From: Paenibacillus pabuli NBRC 13638 | GTDB taxonomy: Bacteria; Bacillota; Bacilli; Paenibacillales; Paenibacillaceae | Direction: 5' to 3' | NCBI RefSeq assembly: GCF_001514495.1 | Contig: NZ_BCNM01000006.1 | Span: 1 to 64,000, forward strand | DNA length: 64,000 nucleotides | Made by a program: the position numbers and the translations under genes | Notes under the pieces: generated by a model | Told to the model about the DNA's origin: nothing | What the model saw: the letters and a program-made list of their open reading frames with translations, nothing else | The model's database searches: none | In this document: one piece after another, positions 7,762 through 16,013 of the stretch | Layout of the letters: each line of letters starts with the position of its first letter | Numbering within the stretch: position 1 is the first letter of the stretch

Positions 7762-9320
7762 TCAAACTGAAGGTATGGGGCGGCGCAGGGGAACACGGGC
7801 GCTCTGCCTATCTCCTGAAAGGGAGCCGGGTTCAACTTTTACTGGATTGTGGCGTGAAAAAAGAAGGAGCCGGCGAGTATCCGTTGATTGAACCGGAAAT
7901 CGTCAAAGAGCTGGATGTGGTGCTGTTGTCTCACGCTCATGAAGATCATTCTGTCGCTATTCCGTTGCTCTATAGGATGGGGTATCAGGGTGAAGTATGG
8001 ACGACGCGGGAAACCAGGGAGCAATTGGACACCTACTTCAGAGCTTGGCGAAGAAATATGGAGCGGGCAGGACACGCCCTCCCATACGAAGAAGGTGATG
8101 AACAACTGATTCGCTACCGATTTTTGGAGGACGAAGCCGAGGGTGGAATCTGGTTTGAAATAGTTCCTGGCGTCTCGGTGGTGTGGGGGCGCAGTGGACA
8201 CCTTGCAGGTTCAGTATGGTTCGGACTCGAAATGGAGGATAAGCGGATATTTTATTCCGGTGATTATACCTCCGAATCCATGCTTTTGCAGGAGGATTGT
8301 CCATCGGATGCGCTCTGGCAGGCAAGGTTACCACGTAACAGGCGGGGGCTCAATGCTCCAGTCAGTCAACGTTGGAAAACGGATATACGAACCGCCGTGA
8401 ATGGTGGACATGTCGTTGCAGAAGAGCCGTCCGCGTCGCAGACTCTTCCCGTTGCTGCATCCGAAGGGGTGTTACGTTCCCACGTATCAGCAGGGAGAAT
8501 TGTGGAGCAAGGGGATGCTTATGCTGTATCCAAGGGAGTAGAAGTGAATAAAGCATCTTCATCTGGTCTGCTGGATTTGGCGATTATGGATGCTGCATAT
8601 GGAACAGATCGCGATACGCAGGCCAACAAACTGGAGCAGCTGGAACAGGCCATTCATAAGACGATTGCTCGGGGTGGAAAGGTGCTGATGCCTATGCCTT
8701 CGGTGGGTCGTGGTCAGGAAATCATGCTGTGGGCACAGCAGCAGTTCCCTGACGTTCCGATTGTCGTGGAACAAGGGTTGGTGGACGGACTGAAGCAGCT
8801 TTTGCGTGCTCCATATTGGCTAAAGGAAGAGGAAGAACACATACCGGGTTCTGTGAAGGAAGCGATTGGGCTTTTTCTGAGGGGTCATGGATGGGAGATG
8901 CCTGTGACAAAGGAAGAGCGAGAGCGGCTACTGCATCAACATGCGGCCTCTTTGTGGTTCATTCCGGACGGGATGATGCAGTCCTCTCTTGCTCGCTGGT
9001 ACTACAGCCAATTTGCGGACGATGGAAATAATCTGTTACTGCTCACGGGGCATGTCTCTGCTGGCACCTATGCATACAGGCTATTGCAGAGCCCTGCAAA
9101 ACACGGGGCGTGCGAGGTACGGAAAATTCGATATAAGGTGCATCAGGGTTGGAAGGATGTCGAGAGAATGCTGCATCAGGTTCCTGCGAGGCATACGGTG
9201 CTTGTGCATGCGGACCAGACCGAGACCGATAAACTGAGAGAAGGCTTGCTCAGCGGAAAAATGGTCTCGGGGAAAGGAATTTTGCATTCGCTATCTCCTG
9301 GAGATGAGCTGTATCTGTAA
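7758..9320 (+). CDS. Beta-CASP-like MBL-fold metallo-hydrolase
   Basis: The product is about 520 residues with no signal peptide. The N-terminal metallo-beta-lactamase domain has the HxHxDH zinc motif (SHAHEDH, residues 58-64), a later GHLAGS histidine and the SGDYT metal ligand. Downstream, KVLMPMPSVGRGQE and LLLTGHVSAGT match beta-CASP motifs of RNase J and CPSF73-type nucleases, and VLVHADQ corresponds to the terminal histidine motif. A low-complexity insert of about 100 residues separates the two halves. The ATG at 7758 overlaps the permease stop, so it belongs to the importer operon. A nuclease-like hydrolase tied to a solute importer is unexpected, and its substrate may be the imported compound rather than RNA. 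Confidence 0.78.
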   Translation: MIKLKVWGGAGEHGRSAYLLKGSRVQLLLDCGVKKEGAGEYPLIEPEIVKELDVVLLSHAHEDHSVAIPLLYRMGYQGEVWTTRETREQLDTYFRAWRRNMERAGHALPYEEGDEQLIRYRFLEDEAEGGIWFEIVPGVSVVWGRSGHLAGSVWFGLEMEDKRIFYSGDYTSESMLLQEDCPSDALWQARLPRNRRGLNAPVSQRWKTDIRTAVNGGHVVAEEPSASQTLPVAASEGVLRSHVSAGRIVEQGDAYAVSKGVEVNKASSSGLLDLAIMDAAYGTDRDTQANKLEQLEQAIHKTIARGGKVLMPMPSVGRGQEIMLWAQQQFPDVPIVVEQGLVDGLKQLLRAPYWLKEEEEHIPGSVKEAIGLFLRGHGWEMPVTKEERERLLHQHAASLWFIPDGMMQSSLARWYYSQFADDGNNLLLLTGHVSAGTYAYRLLQSPAKHGACEVRKIRYKVHQGWKDVERMLHQVPARHTVLVHADQTETDKLREGLLSGKMVSGKGILHSLSPGDELYL

Positions 9321-9348
9321 ATTGGATTTTATAAGGGTTGGATCTATG

Positions 9349-9375
9349 TAGGGCGTCCCTGTGGACGTCTTTTTG
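9349..9375 (+). terminator. Weak terminator of the importer/metallo-hydrolase operon
   Basis: GGGCGTCC and GGACGTCT form a short stem around a CTGT loop, followed by five T residues. It lies 30 bases after the metallo-hydrolase stop codon. Confidence 0.55.
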
Positions 9376-9390
9376 AATGTTAGTTTTTAT

Positions 9391-9428
9391 AAAAAAAGCA
9401 TGATGAGAAGTTAGGCTTCTCATCATGC
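9391..9428 (-). terminator. Rho-independent terminator of the amidase/GerMN genes
   Basis: On the reverse strand a perfect 13-bp stem (GCATGATGAGAAG and its complement, loop TTAGG) is followed by seven T residues. It ends transcription coming from the GerMN lipoprotein gene. Confidence 0.88.
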
Positions 9429-9488
9429 AGGAGAGATGATTCAAGGAGAGAGTTATCCGGAATTGATCTGATGTCTTTTATAATTAGA

Positions 9489-10043
9489 TTAGGGCTCGCG
9501 CTGAATAGGATGCTCCAACTCTGAATGGCCCATCAGGCTATCCAGGGCTTCACCGTCCACCAGTATATCGATACTTTTTACTTCATCGTATTGAAACATC
9601 GTCTGGGTCAGTGCATCCAATGCAAGCAGCTCCCCACTGGTTCCCAATTTGGCTTCATCTGGGATATGAACATCCAAAGTGACTTTGCCCTCGCCGTACT
9701 GTAGGGAGAGCAATTCGACTTTTTTCCAGAGGGATACGAGCTCTGCATCGGTATTGTTCTGTAAAGCTTCAAATGTTTTTTGGTATTTCTCAGAATCGTC
9801 CGTGTATTCAATTTCCTGCTCTTTTTTCTGAAGTTCCAGCACCTGGGCGTCTGCGAAATACACATCAACCGCTTGTATGTTCATTGTGCCCAGGTCCACC
9901 TTTGTTTCGGATGGGTTTGGTGACTGTCCCCCCTGAACAGCAGGTTCGGCCGATCCGGATTCACTGACGGGCTTCTGAGCACAACCCATGCCAATAATCA
10001 TTAAGAAGGATAAGACGAGTGCACATCCCAATTTCGTTTTCAA
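9489..10043 (-). CDS. GerMN-domain lipoprotein
   Basis: This is a 184-residue lipoprotein with the lipobox IGMGC at the end of its signal peptide and a short acidic linker. Residues about 55-175 form a GerMN domain: VDVYFADAQ at the start, the central GEGKVTLDVHIPDEAKLGTS segment, and VKSIDILVDGEALDSLMGH at the end. The founding member, GerM of Bacillus, is needed for sporulation and germination. The gene follows the wall amidase with only 41 bases between, the usual pairing of amidase and GerMN protein in Firmicutes, so a role in cell-wall remodelling is inferred. Confidence 0.85.
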   Translation of the reverse strand: MKTKLGCALVLSFLMIIGMGCAQKPVSESGSAEPAVQGGQSPNPSETKVDLGTMNIQAVDVYFADAQVLELQKKEQEIEYTDDSEKYQKTFEALQNNTDAELVSLWKKVELLSLQYGEGKVTLDVHIPDEAKLGTSGELLALDALTQTMFQYDEVKSIDILVDGEALDSLMGHSELEHPIQREP

Positions 10044-10084
10044 TGGATCACATCCTCCAGCATATTTACTTTATGGTTTATCAT

Positions 10085-11500
10085 TTAATTGATACCGAGA
10101 TATTCCTTAATCCCATCGGCTATCGCTTGAGCCGCTTTCATCTGAACGACATCGGACGACATCAGTTCTTCATCCATAACATTACTCAGGAATCCCACTT
10201 CCAAAAGTACTGCAGCCATGGTCGTATCTCTGATCACTTCCAAGTTTCCGTTTTTTACACCACGGTCTTTGAGCCCCATGGCTTTAACCAATCGCTGATG
10301 AATGATATTGGCTAATTCCTTGCTGCTGCTGCGTTGATAGTAGAACGTTTCTGTACCTGTCGCCTGGGGTGAGGACTCCACATTATTGCCATGGATAGAT
10401 ACAAATACATCCGCGTTTAATTGATTGGCGAGCTTAACACGCTCCGGGCGAGTGGGATAAGTATCACCGTCACGAGTCATCACCAATTCAATATCCGGCT
10501 CATTGAGAAGCAGTGCTTGTACTTTGAGAGCCAATGCCAGATTATATTCTTTCTCGGGTTTGTTGGTGATGCTGGTTGTGCCTGGATCTTTACCCCCATG
10601 GCCTGGGTCGATGACAACAACCTTGCGTCCTGAATCTCCTCCAGGGGTGACAGGAACAGGTAGGACGTTGTCGCCCACAACATTCAGATCAATAATCAGT
10701 TTATCGGCAATCACGTTCTGGCTGTATTGCACATTCTTCACATGATTCAATTCAACGACGATTCGGACTTGACCAGGGTCTTGTTTAAATAGAGAATATC
10801 TAACTTCCTTTACATTGGGGTATGCGTCCATGTCCAATTTGCCATTCATGTTTTGATTCAAAGGTTGTGATAGATCACCAAACACTGCTCCGGGCAGATC
10901 CACAACCAGACGATCGGGATTCTTCAAAGTCGTCATCACTGGTTTGGATTCGCCATCCATAGATACGACGAGCTGATTGTTGGCAAATTGGATATCGGTA
11001 ACCTTGGCTAACGAAGTTGGGTTGCCGTTCCCTGAATTGTTGTCAGGTTCGCTATTAGGCTCCTTGTTGGTGTTCGTTAAGTATACGACTTTCTCCTTGT
11101 TGTCCCATTTCACTGTAAGCCCCATTTGCTCACTGACAAATCGAATGGGCACCACCAGGGTTTTATTCAAAATAAGTGGGGCCGTGTTCAGGGTAACTTG
11201 CTTGTCAGCAACCATGGCTTGCTTTTGATCAACGGTTAAAGAAATCGTCTGGTCATCTTGCTGGATTTTTACATTGCGTGCTTGTTGGTTCCAATCCACT
11301 TTGAATTTCAAATTCTCGGCAACAACACGAATCGGAATCATGACGTTCTTATTCACGATGGTCACCTGAACGTCACTTGGGAGGATTAATTCCTCGCCGT
11401 CCAAGAAGATTTTCGATGTGCTTGCAGCGGCATTCCCCTGATGAGGGAGTAGAACTAGAAAGAACAGACTCAAAAACAGGAGTAAAATCGTTTTCTTCAT
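10085..11500 (-). CDS. N-acetylmuramoyl-L-alanine amidase (Amidase_3) with Cu-amine-oxidase-N and AMIN domains
   Basis: This 471-residue exported enzyme cleaves the bond between MurNAc and the stem peptide of peptidoglycan. After the signal peptide come the copper-amine-oxidase-type N domain (residues about 28-145, with NKNVMIPIRVVAENLKFKVDW and a second similar unit), an AMIN domain (about 165-275) and a zinc-dependent Amidase_3 catalytic domain. Catalytic motifs visible are IDPGHGGKDPGT, a conserved glutamate in EYNLALALK, VSIHGN and VLLEVGFLSN. The N-terminal domains are wall-binding modules common in Paenibacillus. It is followed closely by the GerMN lipoprotein gene and probably co-transcribed. 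Confidence 0.93.
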   Translation of the reverse strand: MKKTILLLFLSLFFLVLLPHQGNAAASTSKIFLDGEELILPSDVQVTIVNKNVMIPIRVVAENLKFKVDWNQQARNVKIQQDDQTISLTVDQKQAMVADKQVTLNTAPLILNKTLVVPIRFVSEQMGLTVKWDNKEKVVYLTNTNKEPNSEPDNNSGNGNPTSLAKVTDIQFANNQLVVSMDGESKPVMTTLKNPDRLVVDLPGAVFGDLSQPLNQNMNGKLDMDAYPNVKEVRYSLFKQDPGQVRIVVELNHVKNVQYSQNVIADKLIIDLNVVGDNVLPVPVTPGGDSGRKVVVIDPGHGGKDPGTTSITNKPEKEYNLALALKVQALLLNEPDIELVMTRDGDTYPTRPERVKLANQLNADVFVSIHGNNVESSPQATGTETFYYQRSSSKELANIIHQRLVKAMGLKDRGVKNGNLEVIRDTTMAAVLLEVGFLSNVMDEELMSSDVVQMKAAQAIADGIKEYLGIN

Positions 11501-11524
11501 TATGCACCTCTACTATTTAAATCA

Positions 11525-12349
11525 TTATTGTATGGGGGATTTATCCAGCTTGAACCATTCGGAAAACTCACTACGGCTTATTTTCTGAACAGGCTTCACC
11601 TTGTTACTCTCTATGCTATACCTGTAAAGTATCATTTGATCAGACGGATACTCACTGATGTAATCCAGTATTTTTCCGTTTTTTTGCCACAGAATCAGAT
11701 TGGTACTAATATAATTGGTTGCCCTTGGCAGGTATTTAAAGCTCTCTTTCTGAACATTGTAGATGGCTAGTGAGCTCTTGGAGGGATCGCCGTAAGAGAA
11801 GGCTATCTGATCTTCGTTGGGAGCCCAGTTATAGGCGGCAATGGTTTCTATGTTTTTCTTGCCTGCTTTGTTCAATCGGTCATTTAATTCCGTCACTTCA
11901 CCTGTTTGAAGGTTAAGCAGCATCAGAGTTTTTCCTGCGCTGCGTTCTGCGTGTATAGCAAGCCATGTATTGGAGTTGGATGCAACAACACTTGTGATAT
12001 CGAGCCAATTGTCCTCCAAATCACCCGTTTCAATCGTATGTTTCTGGCTCCCCTTGGTGACGACAATGGATTGAATTACGTTTTGTTCAAATGAGGGCTT
12101 ACCTTCCAACTTTACTGTAGTAGCGGTTAAAGTAATTTTTCCTCCTTTCCAGATGATTTTGTTGGTACTGTTGTTCTTTTTAAACGGTTTGACGCTTGAA
12201 TAGATGGAAGGAGTTACAGAAGTCGCATTAACGGAATGTTGTGAAATTCGTTCTGGTGTAGCTGGTTTGGCACCAACAATAGATGACGATGTAGTCGTCA
12301 ATCCCCCCAGTAATAGCACAGTTGAAAACCAAATAGCAGCGTTGTTCAT
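11525..12349 (-). CDS. Exported protein with beta-propeller-like repeats, unknown function
   Basis: This 274-residue protein starts with a signal sequence (hydrophobic core LLLGGLTTTSSSIVG). The middle shows repeated WD40/TolB-like strand patterns, for example IAAYNWAPNEDQIAFSYGDP followed by SLAIYNVQKE and LILWQKNGKILDYIS, suggesting a partial propeller. I do not recognise a specific family. The start has a good ribosome site (GGAAGGAG, then ATACAAGG before the ATG). It lies just upstream of the amidase gene with a 24-base gap, so the three reverse genes may form one transcript concerned with the envelope. Base composition is lower in GC than the neighbours. Confidence 0.7.
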   Translation of the reverse strand: MNNAAIWFSTVLLLGGLTTTSSSIVGAKPATPERISQHSVNATSVTPSIYSSVKPFKKNNSTNKIIWKGGKITLTATTVKLEGKPSFEQNVIQSIVVTKGSQKHTIETGDLEDNWLDITSVVASNSNTWLAIHAERSAGKTLMLLNLQTGEVTELNDRLNKAGKKNIETIAAYNWAPNEDQIAFSYGDPSKSSLAIYNVQKESFKYLPRATNYISTNLILWQKNGKILDYISEYPSDQMILYRYSIESNKVKPVQKISRSEFSEWFKLDKSPIQ

Positions 12350-12513
12350 CCTTGTATCTCCTTCCGCTTATGACGGTTTATAACCCTCAATATGCACATT
12401 CCAAAATATACCTTCATTATATAAACGGCAAAATTGTAAAAATGTTTCTTTTTTGATCGTTATTTATCTATTTATATTCAACTGAAAAATATTTACACTG
12501 GTCACTACGCGGT

Positions 12514-12543
12514 CAGAACAACCTTCCGATCGCTGTTATCCCC
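12514..12543 (+). repeat. Dispersed 30-bp repeat, copy 1
   Basis: The 30 bases beginning CAGAACAACCTTCCGATCGC and ending TGTTATCCCC are identical to 58545-58574. Similarity continues weakly upstream (ATTTACA(C/A)TGG..CACT) and a short way downstream (GATT). The copies lie in unrelated intergenic regions. Confidence 0.85.
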
Positions 12544-12642
12544 GGATTTTTTCGATTCCTTTAATCTAAATATTCATATCACAAAAAACATCTTGTAAGC
12601 ATTTCAGTTTTGACAAAGATTAGCTATGTTTGGAAGAGTGTA

Positions 12643-12656
12643 ATTAAATTTCATAA
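12643..12656 (+). promoter_or_regulatory. Candidate MurR operator, site 1
   Basis: ATTAAATTTCATAA lies six bases upstream of the -35 box of the anmK promoter. Thirteen of its fourteen bases recur at 17044-17057 in the divergent importer/kinase promoter region. The shared site and the shared pathway suggest binding by the locus regulator MurR. Confidence 0.45.
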
Positions 12657-12661
12657 AATAT

Positions 12662-12690
12662 TTGACTTGTGAAATTTTATATCATATACT
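12662..12690 (+). promoter_or_regulatory. Sigma-A promoter of anmK-murR
   Basis: TTGACT and TATACT are separated by exactly 17 bases and lie about 58 bases ahead of the anmK start. The spacer contains GAAATTTTAT, which repeats part of the upstream operator motif in inverted form. Confidence 0.7.
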
Positions 12691-12747
12691 GGGTGAAATT
12701 ATGGCAGGATGACGTGTTCATCGGGTCTGGCGGGAGGTTGTGAATGG

Positions 12748-13977
12748 ATGGATACAGGCAGCTATCCGATGTGGGAGCAATATCGCTTGAAACGGGAGCA
12801 TTACATCATTGGACTAATGTCAGGCACGTCCCTCGACGGGACGGATGCGGCATTGGTGCGTATTTTGACAGATGACAGTGGGGCATTGCAAAAGATCGAT
12901 CTGGTTGACTTTGTCTGCGTACCTTACTCCAATGAATTGAGAGACGTGCTGATTCGACTATGTTCACCGGAGACGGCACGCGTGGATGAGCTGACGACTG
13001 CACATTTTGGCGTATCGGAGTGGTATGCTCACAGTGTCAGAGAACTTATTCGATCCTCAGGAATCTCATCCGGGCAGGTGGATGCAATCAGCATGCACGG
13101 ACAGACCGTATGGCACGCTCCTGTAGCTTCGGCTTTTCCAGGGCCAACAGGAGAGAGTCTTCCAGTGGTGTCCACGTTGCAGATTGGCGAATGCGCCGTT
13201 GTACGTGAACGAACAGGCCTGCCCGTGATCGGCAATTTGCGGGCACGGGATATGGCGGCTGGCGGTGAGGGCGCGCCCCTTACCCCTTATGCTGATGCGT
13301 TGATGTTTCGCAGTCCGGAGGAAGGACGACTGGTGCAAAATATCGGCGGTATTGGCAACGTTACGGTGCTGCCATCAGCGTCTTCTAATGAAGGCATTTC
13401 GGCTTTTGATACGGGTCCTGGCAATATGGTGATGGACGCGATCGTACGCCAGGCGACAGGTGGGCGGCAGCACTATGATCCGGATGGAAGCATCGCCGCA
13501 CAGGGAAAGTTCAATCCGGATCTGGTGGATCTATATTTGGATGATGATTATTTCAAAAGACTGCCTCCCAAGAGCACCGGACGTGAAGTGTACGGTGCGG
13601 CATATGCAGCACGCTTGATGGAGATGGCTGCTGCACGTTCTTTATCTCTGGAGGATACGCTGGCTACCGCCACCTGTCTGACCGCGGAGACAATCGTGCG
13701 GGCCGTAAAGGATTTTATCCTGCCCAAGGTACACATATCGGCCATGCTCGCCTGCGGTGGTGGCACTTCCAATGCCACGTTAATGGAGATGATCCGTCAG
13801 AGACTCCCGGAAGGCATCCGTCTGGAGCGAACAGCAGACTATGGTATACCGGATGATGCCCGCGAAGCGATTGGGTTTGCACTCCTTGGCCATGAGGCAC
13901 TCATGGGCAGAACCAACACGCTTCCGGCAGTAACCGGCGCGAAACACGCCGTCATATCGGGCAACCTGACACTGTAG
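12748..13977 (+). CDS. anmK: Anhydro-N-acetylmuramic acid kinase
   Basis: This cytosolic enzyme of about 409 residues opens the 1,6-anhydro ring of anhydroMurNAc and phosphorylates it to MurNAc-6-phosphate. Family signatures are GLMSGTSLDGTDAALV near the N terminus, GNLRARDMAAGGEGAPLTPY, QNIGGIGNVTVLP and FDTGPGNMVMDAIV, all parts of the actin/hexokinase-type ATP and sugar sites. The ATG at 12748 is placed by GGGAGG at 12732-12737 rather than the earlier in-frame ATG at 12709. It is followed by murR and faces murQ across a terminator region. Its product is the substrate of MurQ, so it feeds the same pathway as the BadF-type kinase of this locus. Confidence 0.95.
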   Translation: MDTGSYPMWEQYRLKREHYIIGLMSGTSLDGTDAALVRILTDDSGALQKIDLVDFVCVPYSNELRDVLIRLCSPETARVDELTTAHFGVSEWYAHSVRELIRSSGISSGQVDAISMHGQTVWHAPVASAFPGPTGESLPVVSTLQIGECAVVRERTGLPVIGNLRARDMAAGGEGAPLTPYADALMFRSPEEGRLVQNIGGIGNVTVLPSASSNEGISAFDTGPGNMVMDAIVRQATGGRQHYDPDGSIAAQGKFNPDLVDLYLDDDYFKRLPPKSTGREVYGAAYAARLMEMAAARSLSLEDTLATATCLTAETIVRAVKDFILPKVHISAMLACGGGTSNATLMEMIRQRLPEGIRLERTADYGIPDDAREAIGFALLGHEALMGRTNTLPAVTGAKHAVISGNLTL

Positions 13978-14091
13978 TGCAGCAAGGCTTTTGAATGAGT
14001 TGGCTATGCAACGGCGTTTAATCAATTAGACTCTATTGGAATTATAGGATAAAATGCTTGTACATGAAGGCAGTACGGAAAGGAGGAGCGG

Positions 14092-14940
14092 ATGGAAGGC
14101 ATGAAAGGTGGACTTGTACGTTTACGCGCATTAATGGATGACTTGACTCCGTCGGAACGAAAGATCGGAGCTTACATTCTCGATCATCCCCAAGAGACGG
14201 TTCAGTCCTCGGTGGCACAGCTGTCTGAACGGAGCGGTGGCAGCCCAGCTGCCATTATCCGTCTCTGCAAATCACTGGGTGTAACGGGTTTTCAGGAGCT
14301 GAAGCTGAAGATTGCCGGAGATTTGCAGACAGGTGAGCAGTACCAATATACGGAGATTCGTCCCCATGACTCCATGGAGAGCATTATTCAGCATGTGTCC
14401 GCAAACAATATTCAGTCGGTGAAGGATACCGTTCATATTTTGGACCCGCGTCTGGTGGAACAGGCAGTGGACGTGCTTCATCGGGCGAACCGGATCTTTT
14501 TCTATGGGGTGGGGGCCTCCAATCTGATTGCGCTGGATGCACACTACAAGTTCATGCGAATCAATCGCACAAGCCTTTCGTTCGCCGATCCGCATATGCA
14601 GATTTCTTCCGCAACGACGCTTCGCGAAGATGATGCGGTGGTATGTATCTCGTATTCAGGGGAGACTTCGAACGTGATCTCCTGTCTGAAGCATGCTCGT
14701 GAAGGCGGTGCTGCGACGATTAGCATTACCAAGTGGGGGAGCAATACGCTCAGCAGTCTGGCGGATGTGCCCCTGATGATTACTTCCACCGAAAGCGATA
14801 TCCGGAGCGGAGCAACTTCGTCACGGATTGCACAGCTGAATGTGATCGACATTTTGTATCTGGCGATTGCCAGCCGAGACTACAACCAGTCGGTGGAATA
14901 TTTGGAGAAGAGCCGGCAGGCTATTCTGAAGCATAAGTGA
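14092..14940 (+). CDS. murR: MurR/RpiR-family transcriptional regulator of the MurNAc locus
   Basis: The product is 282 residues. The N-terminal RpiR-type helix-turn-helix (residues about 1-80) contains VAQLSERSGGSPAAIIRLCKSLG, and residues about 120-260 form a SIS sugar-phosphate isomerase-like domain with the loop FFYGVGASN and the phosphate-binding SYSGETSNVI. E. coli and Bacillus MurR proteins of this build sense MurNAc-6-phosphate and repress the MurNAc genes. It lies 114 bases after anmK with a strong AAAGGAGGAG ribosome site. Position among anmK, murQ and the importer supports the assignment; direct ligand identity is inferred. Confidence 0.88.
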   Translation: MEGMKGGLVRLRALMDDLTPSERKIGAYILDHPQETVQSSVAQLSERSGGSPAAIIRLCKSLGVTGFQELKLKIAGDLQTGEQYQYTEIRPHDSMESIIQHVSANNIQSVKDTVHILDPRLVEQAVDVLHRANRIFFYGVGASNLIALDAHYKFMRINRTSLSFADPHMQISSATTLREDDAVVCISYSGETSNVISCLKHAREGGAATISITKWGSNTLSSLADVPLMITSTESDIRSGATSSRIAQLNVIDILYLAIASRDYNQSVEYLEKSRQAILKHK

Positions 14941-15024
14941 AGTAGAACCATATCAATCCCTTTCTGTTTATTCAGGAGGGGATTTTTTGACGGACTATAT
15001 CCGCTTTTAGTATAAAAAAATAAG

Positions 15025-15056
15025 AACGAGCCCAGACCTAATGTCGGGCTCGTTCA
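15025..15056 (-). terminator. Rho-independent terminator of the kinase-murQ operon
   Basis: The repeat AACGAGCCCAGAC / GTCGGGCTCGTT forms a stable stem. On the reverse strand it is followed by CTTATTTTTTTA, so it ends the murQ transcript 30 bases after the stop codon. Confidence 0.85.
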
Positions 15057-15085
15057 ACTTCAAGGCTTTGCTGTCCTGCATAAAC

Positions 15086-15991
15086 TCAGGAAGGACCCAC
15101 AATAGCGCTGCGGACAAATCCGTCCGCCAGGTCCAGTCTGCGCTGAGCTTCTACGGCGTCCACACCTGCCATCAGCATGACGATCGCCGTTTTTACATGA
15201 CCGTCTGCACCGGCAAAAGCCTGCTCAATGTCCGCTTCGTTCGCTCCGGTTGCCAAATGGATCATGCGTTTGGCCCGATGGACAAGCTTTTCGTTCGAAG
15301 GGTTCAGATCGACCATGAAATTACGGTAAACCTTGCCCAGACGAATCATGGCGGTCGTGGTGAGCATGTTTAGAATCATTTTCTGGGCGCTGCCTGCCTT
15401 CATACGTGTTGAACCCATGACAACCTCCGGGCCAACAACAGCCTCGATGCTCACATCAGCCAAAAGGGTCATCGGCGTACCTGCGTTGTTACTCAGGCTG
15501 ATCACAGCAGCTCCGATCTCCTTGGCGTGTCTCATCGCACCCAGCACATATGGGGTTCGCCCACTGGCTGCAATGCCAACCACAACATCGTTTTCGTCTA
15601 ATCCGTGTTCATCCAGGTCCGCGGCTCCCAATTCCTCACTATCTTCAGCACCTTCAACAGGGTCCTTCACTGCCCGGAATCCTCCTGCAATAATACCCTG
15701 CACCATGGAGGGAGGGGTTCCGTAGGTAGGCGGACATTCCGAAGCATCAAGTATTCCCAATCGTCCACTGGTGCCTGCACCTACATAGAACAGCCTGCCA
15801 CCAGACTGAAAGGCCTCCAAGATCCGGTCCGCCGCTTGGGCAATGACCGGAATTAGCGGCTGAATGAGCTTCGCGATCCGTTGATCTTCCTTATTGATCA
15901 GTTCCATAATTTCTGCCGAAGGCAGTTCATCTATATGATCCGTTAGTGGATTGGGTTGTTCTGTTAGTAATGAGTTCAGCATGTGATTCAT
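15086..15991 (-). CDS. murQ: N-acetylmuramic acid 6-phosphate etherase
   Basis: The enzyme of about 301 residues removes the lactyl ether of MurNAc-6-phosphate, giving GlcNAc-6-phosphate and D-lactate in the cytosol. It is a SIS-fold protein with the family signatures YVGAGTSGRLGILDASECPPTYG (phosphate site and catalytic glutamate), GIAASGRTPYV and GSTRMKAGSAQKMILNML. The length matches E. coli MurQ. The ATG at 15991 has AAGGAGG at optimal spacing; the open frame up to 16027 overlaps the kinase gene. It lies downstream of the BadF-type kinase with a 22-base gap, so the two are one operon converting MurNAc to GlcNAc-6-phosphate. Confidence 0.96.
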   Translation of the reverse strand: MNHMLNSLLTEQPNPLTDHIDELPSAEIMELINKEDQRIAKLIQPLIPVIAQAADRILEAFQSGGRLFYVGAGTSGRLGILDASECPPTYGTPPSMVQGIIAGGFRAVKDPVEGAEDSEELGAADLDEHGLDENDVVVGIAASGRTPYVLGAMRHAKEIGAAVISLSNNAGTPMTLLADVSIEAVVGPEVVMGSTRMKAGSAQKMILNMLTTTAMIRLGKVYRNFMVDLNPSNEKLVHRAKRMIHLATGANEADIEQAFAGADGHVKTAIVMLMAGVDAVEAQRRLDLADGFVRSAIVGPS

Positions 15992-16013
15992 CTGTATGGC
16001 CTCCTTCTCTCTT

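Larger units (their letters stand above)
12350..12747. other. 398-base intergenic region before anmK
   Basis: This AT-rich gap separates divergent transcripts. It holds a copy of a 30-bp sequence found again at 58545-58574, an ATTAAATTTYATAA motif at 12643-12656 shared with the murNAc importer promoter region, and a sigma-A-type promoter at 12662-12690. I see no further gene. Confidence 0.7.
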
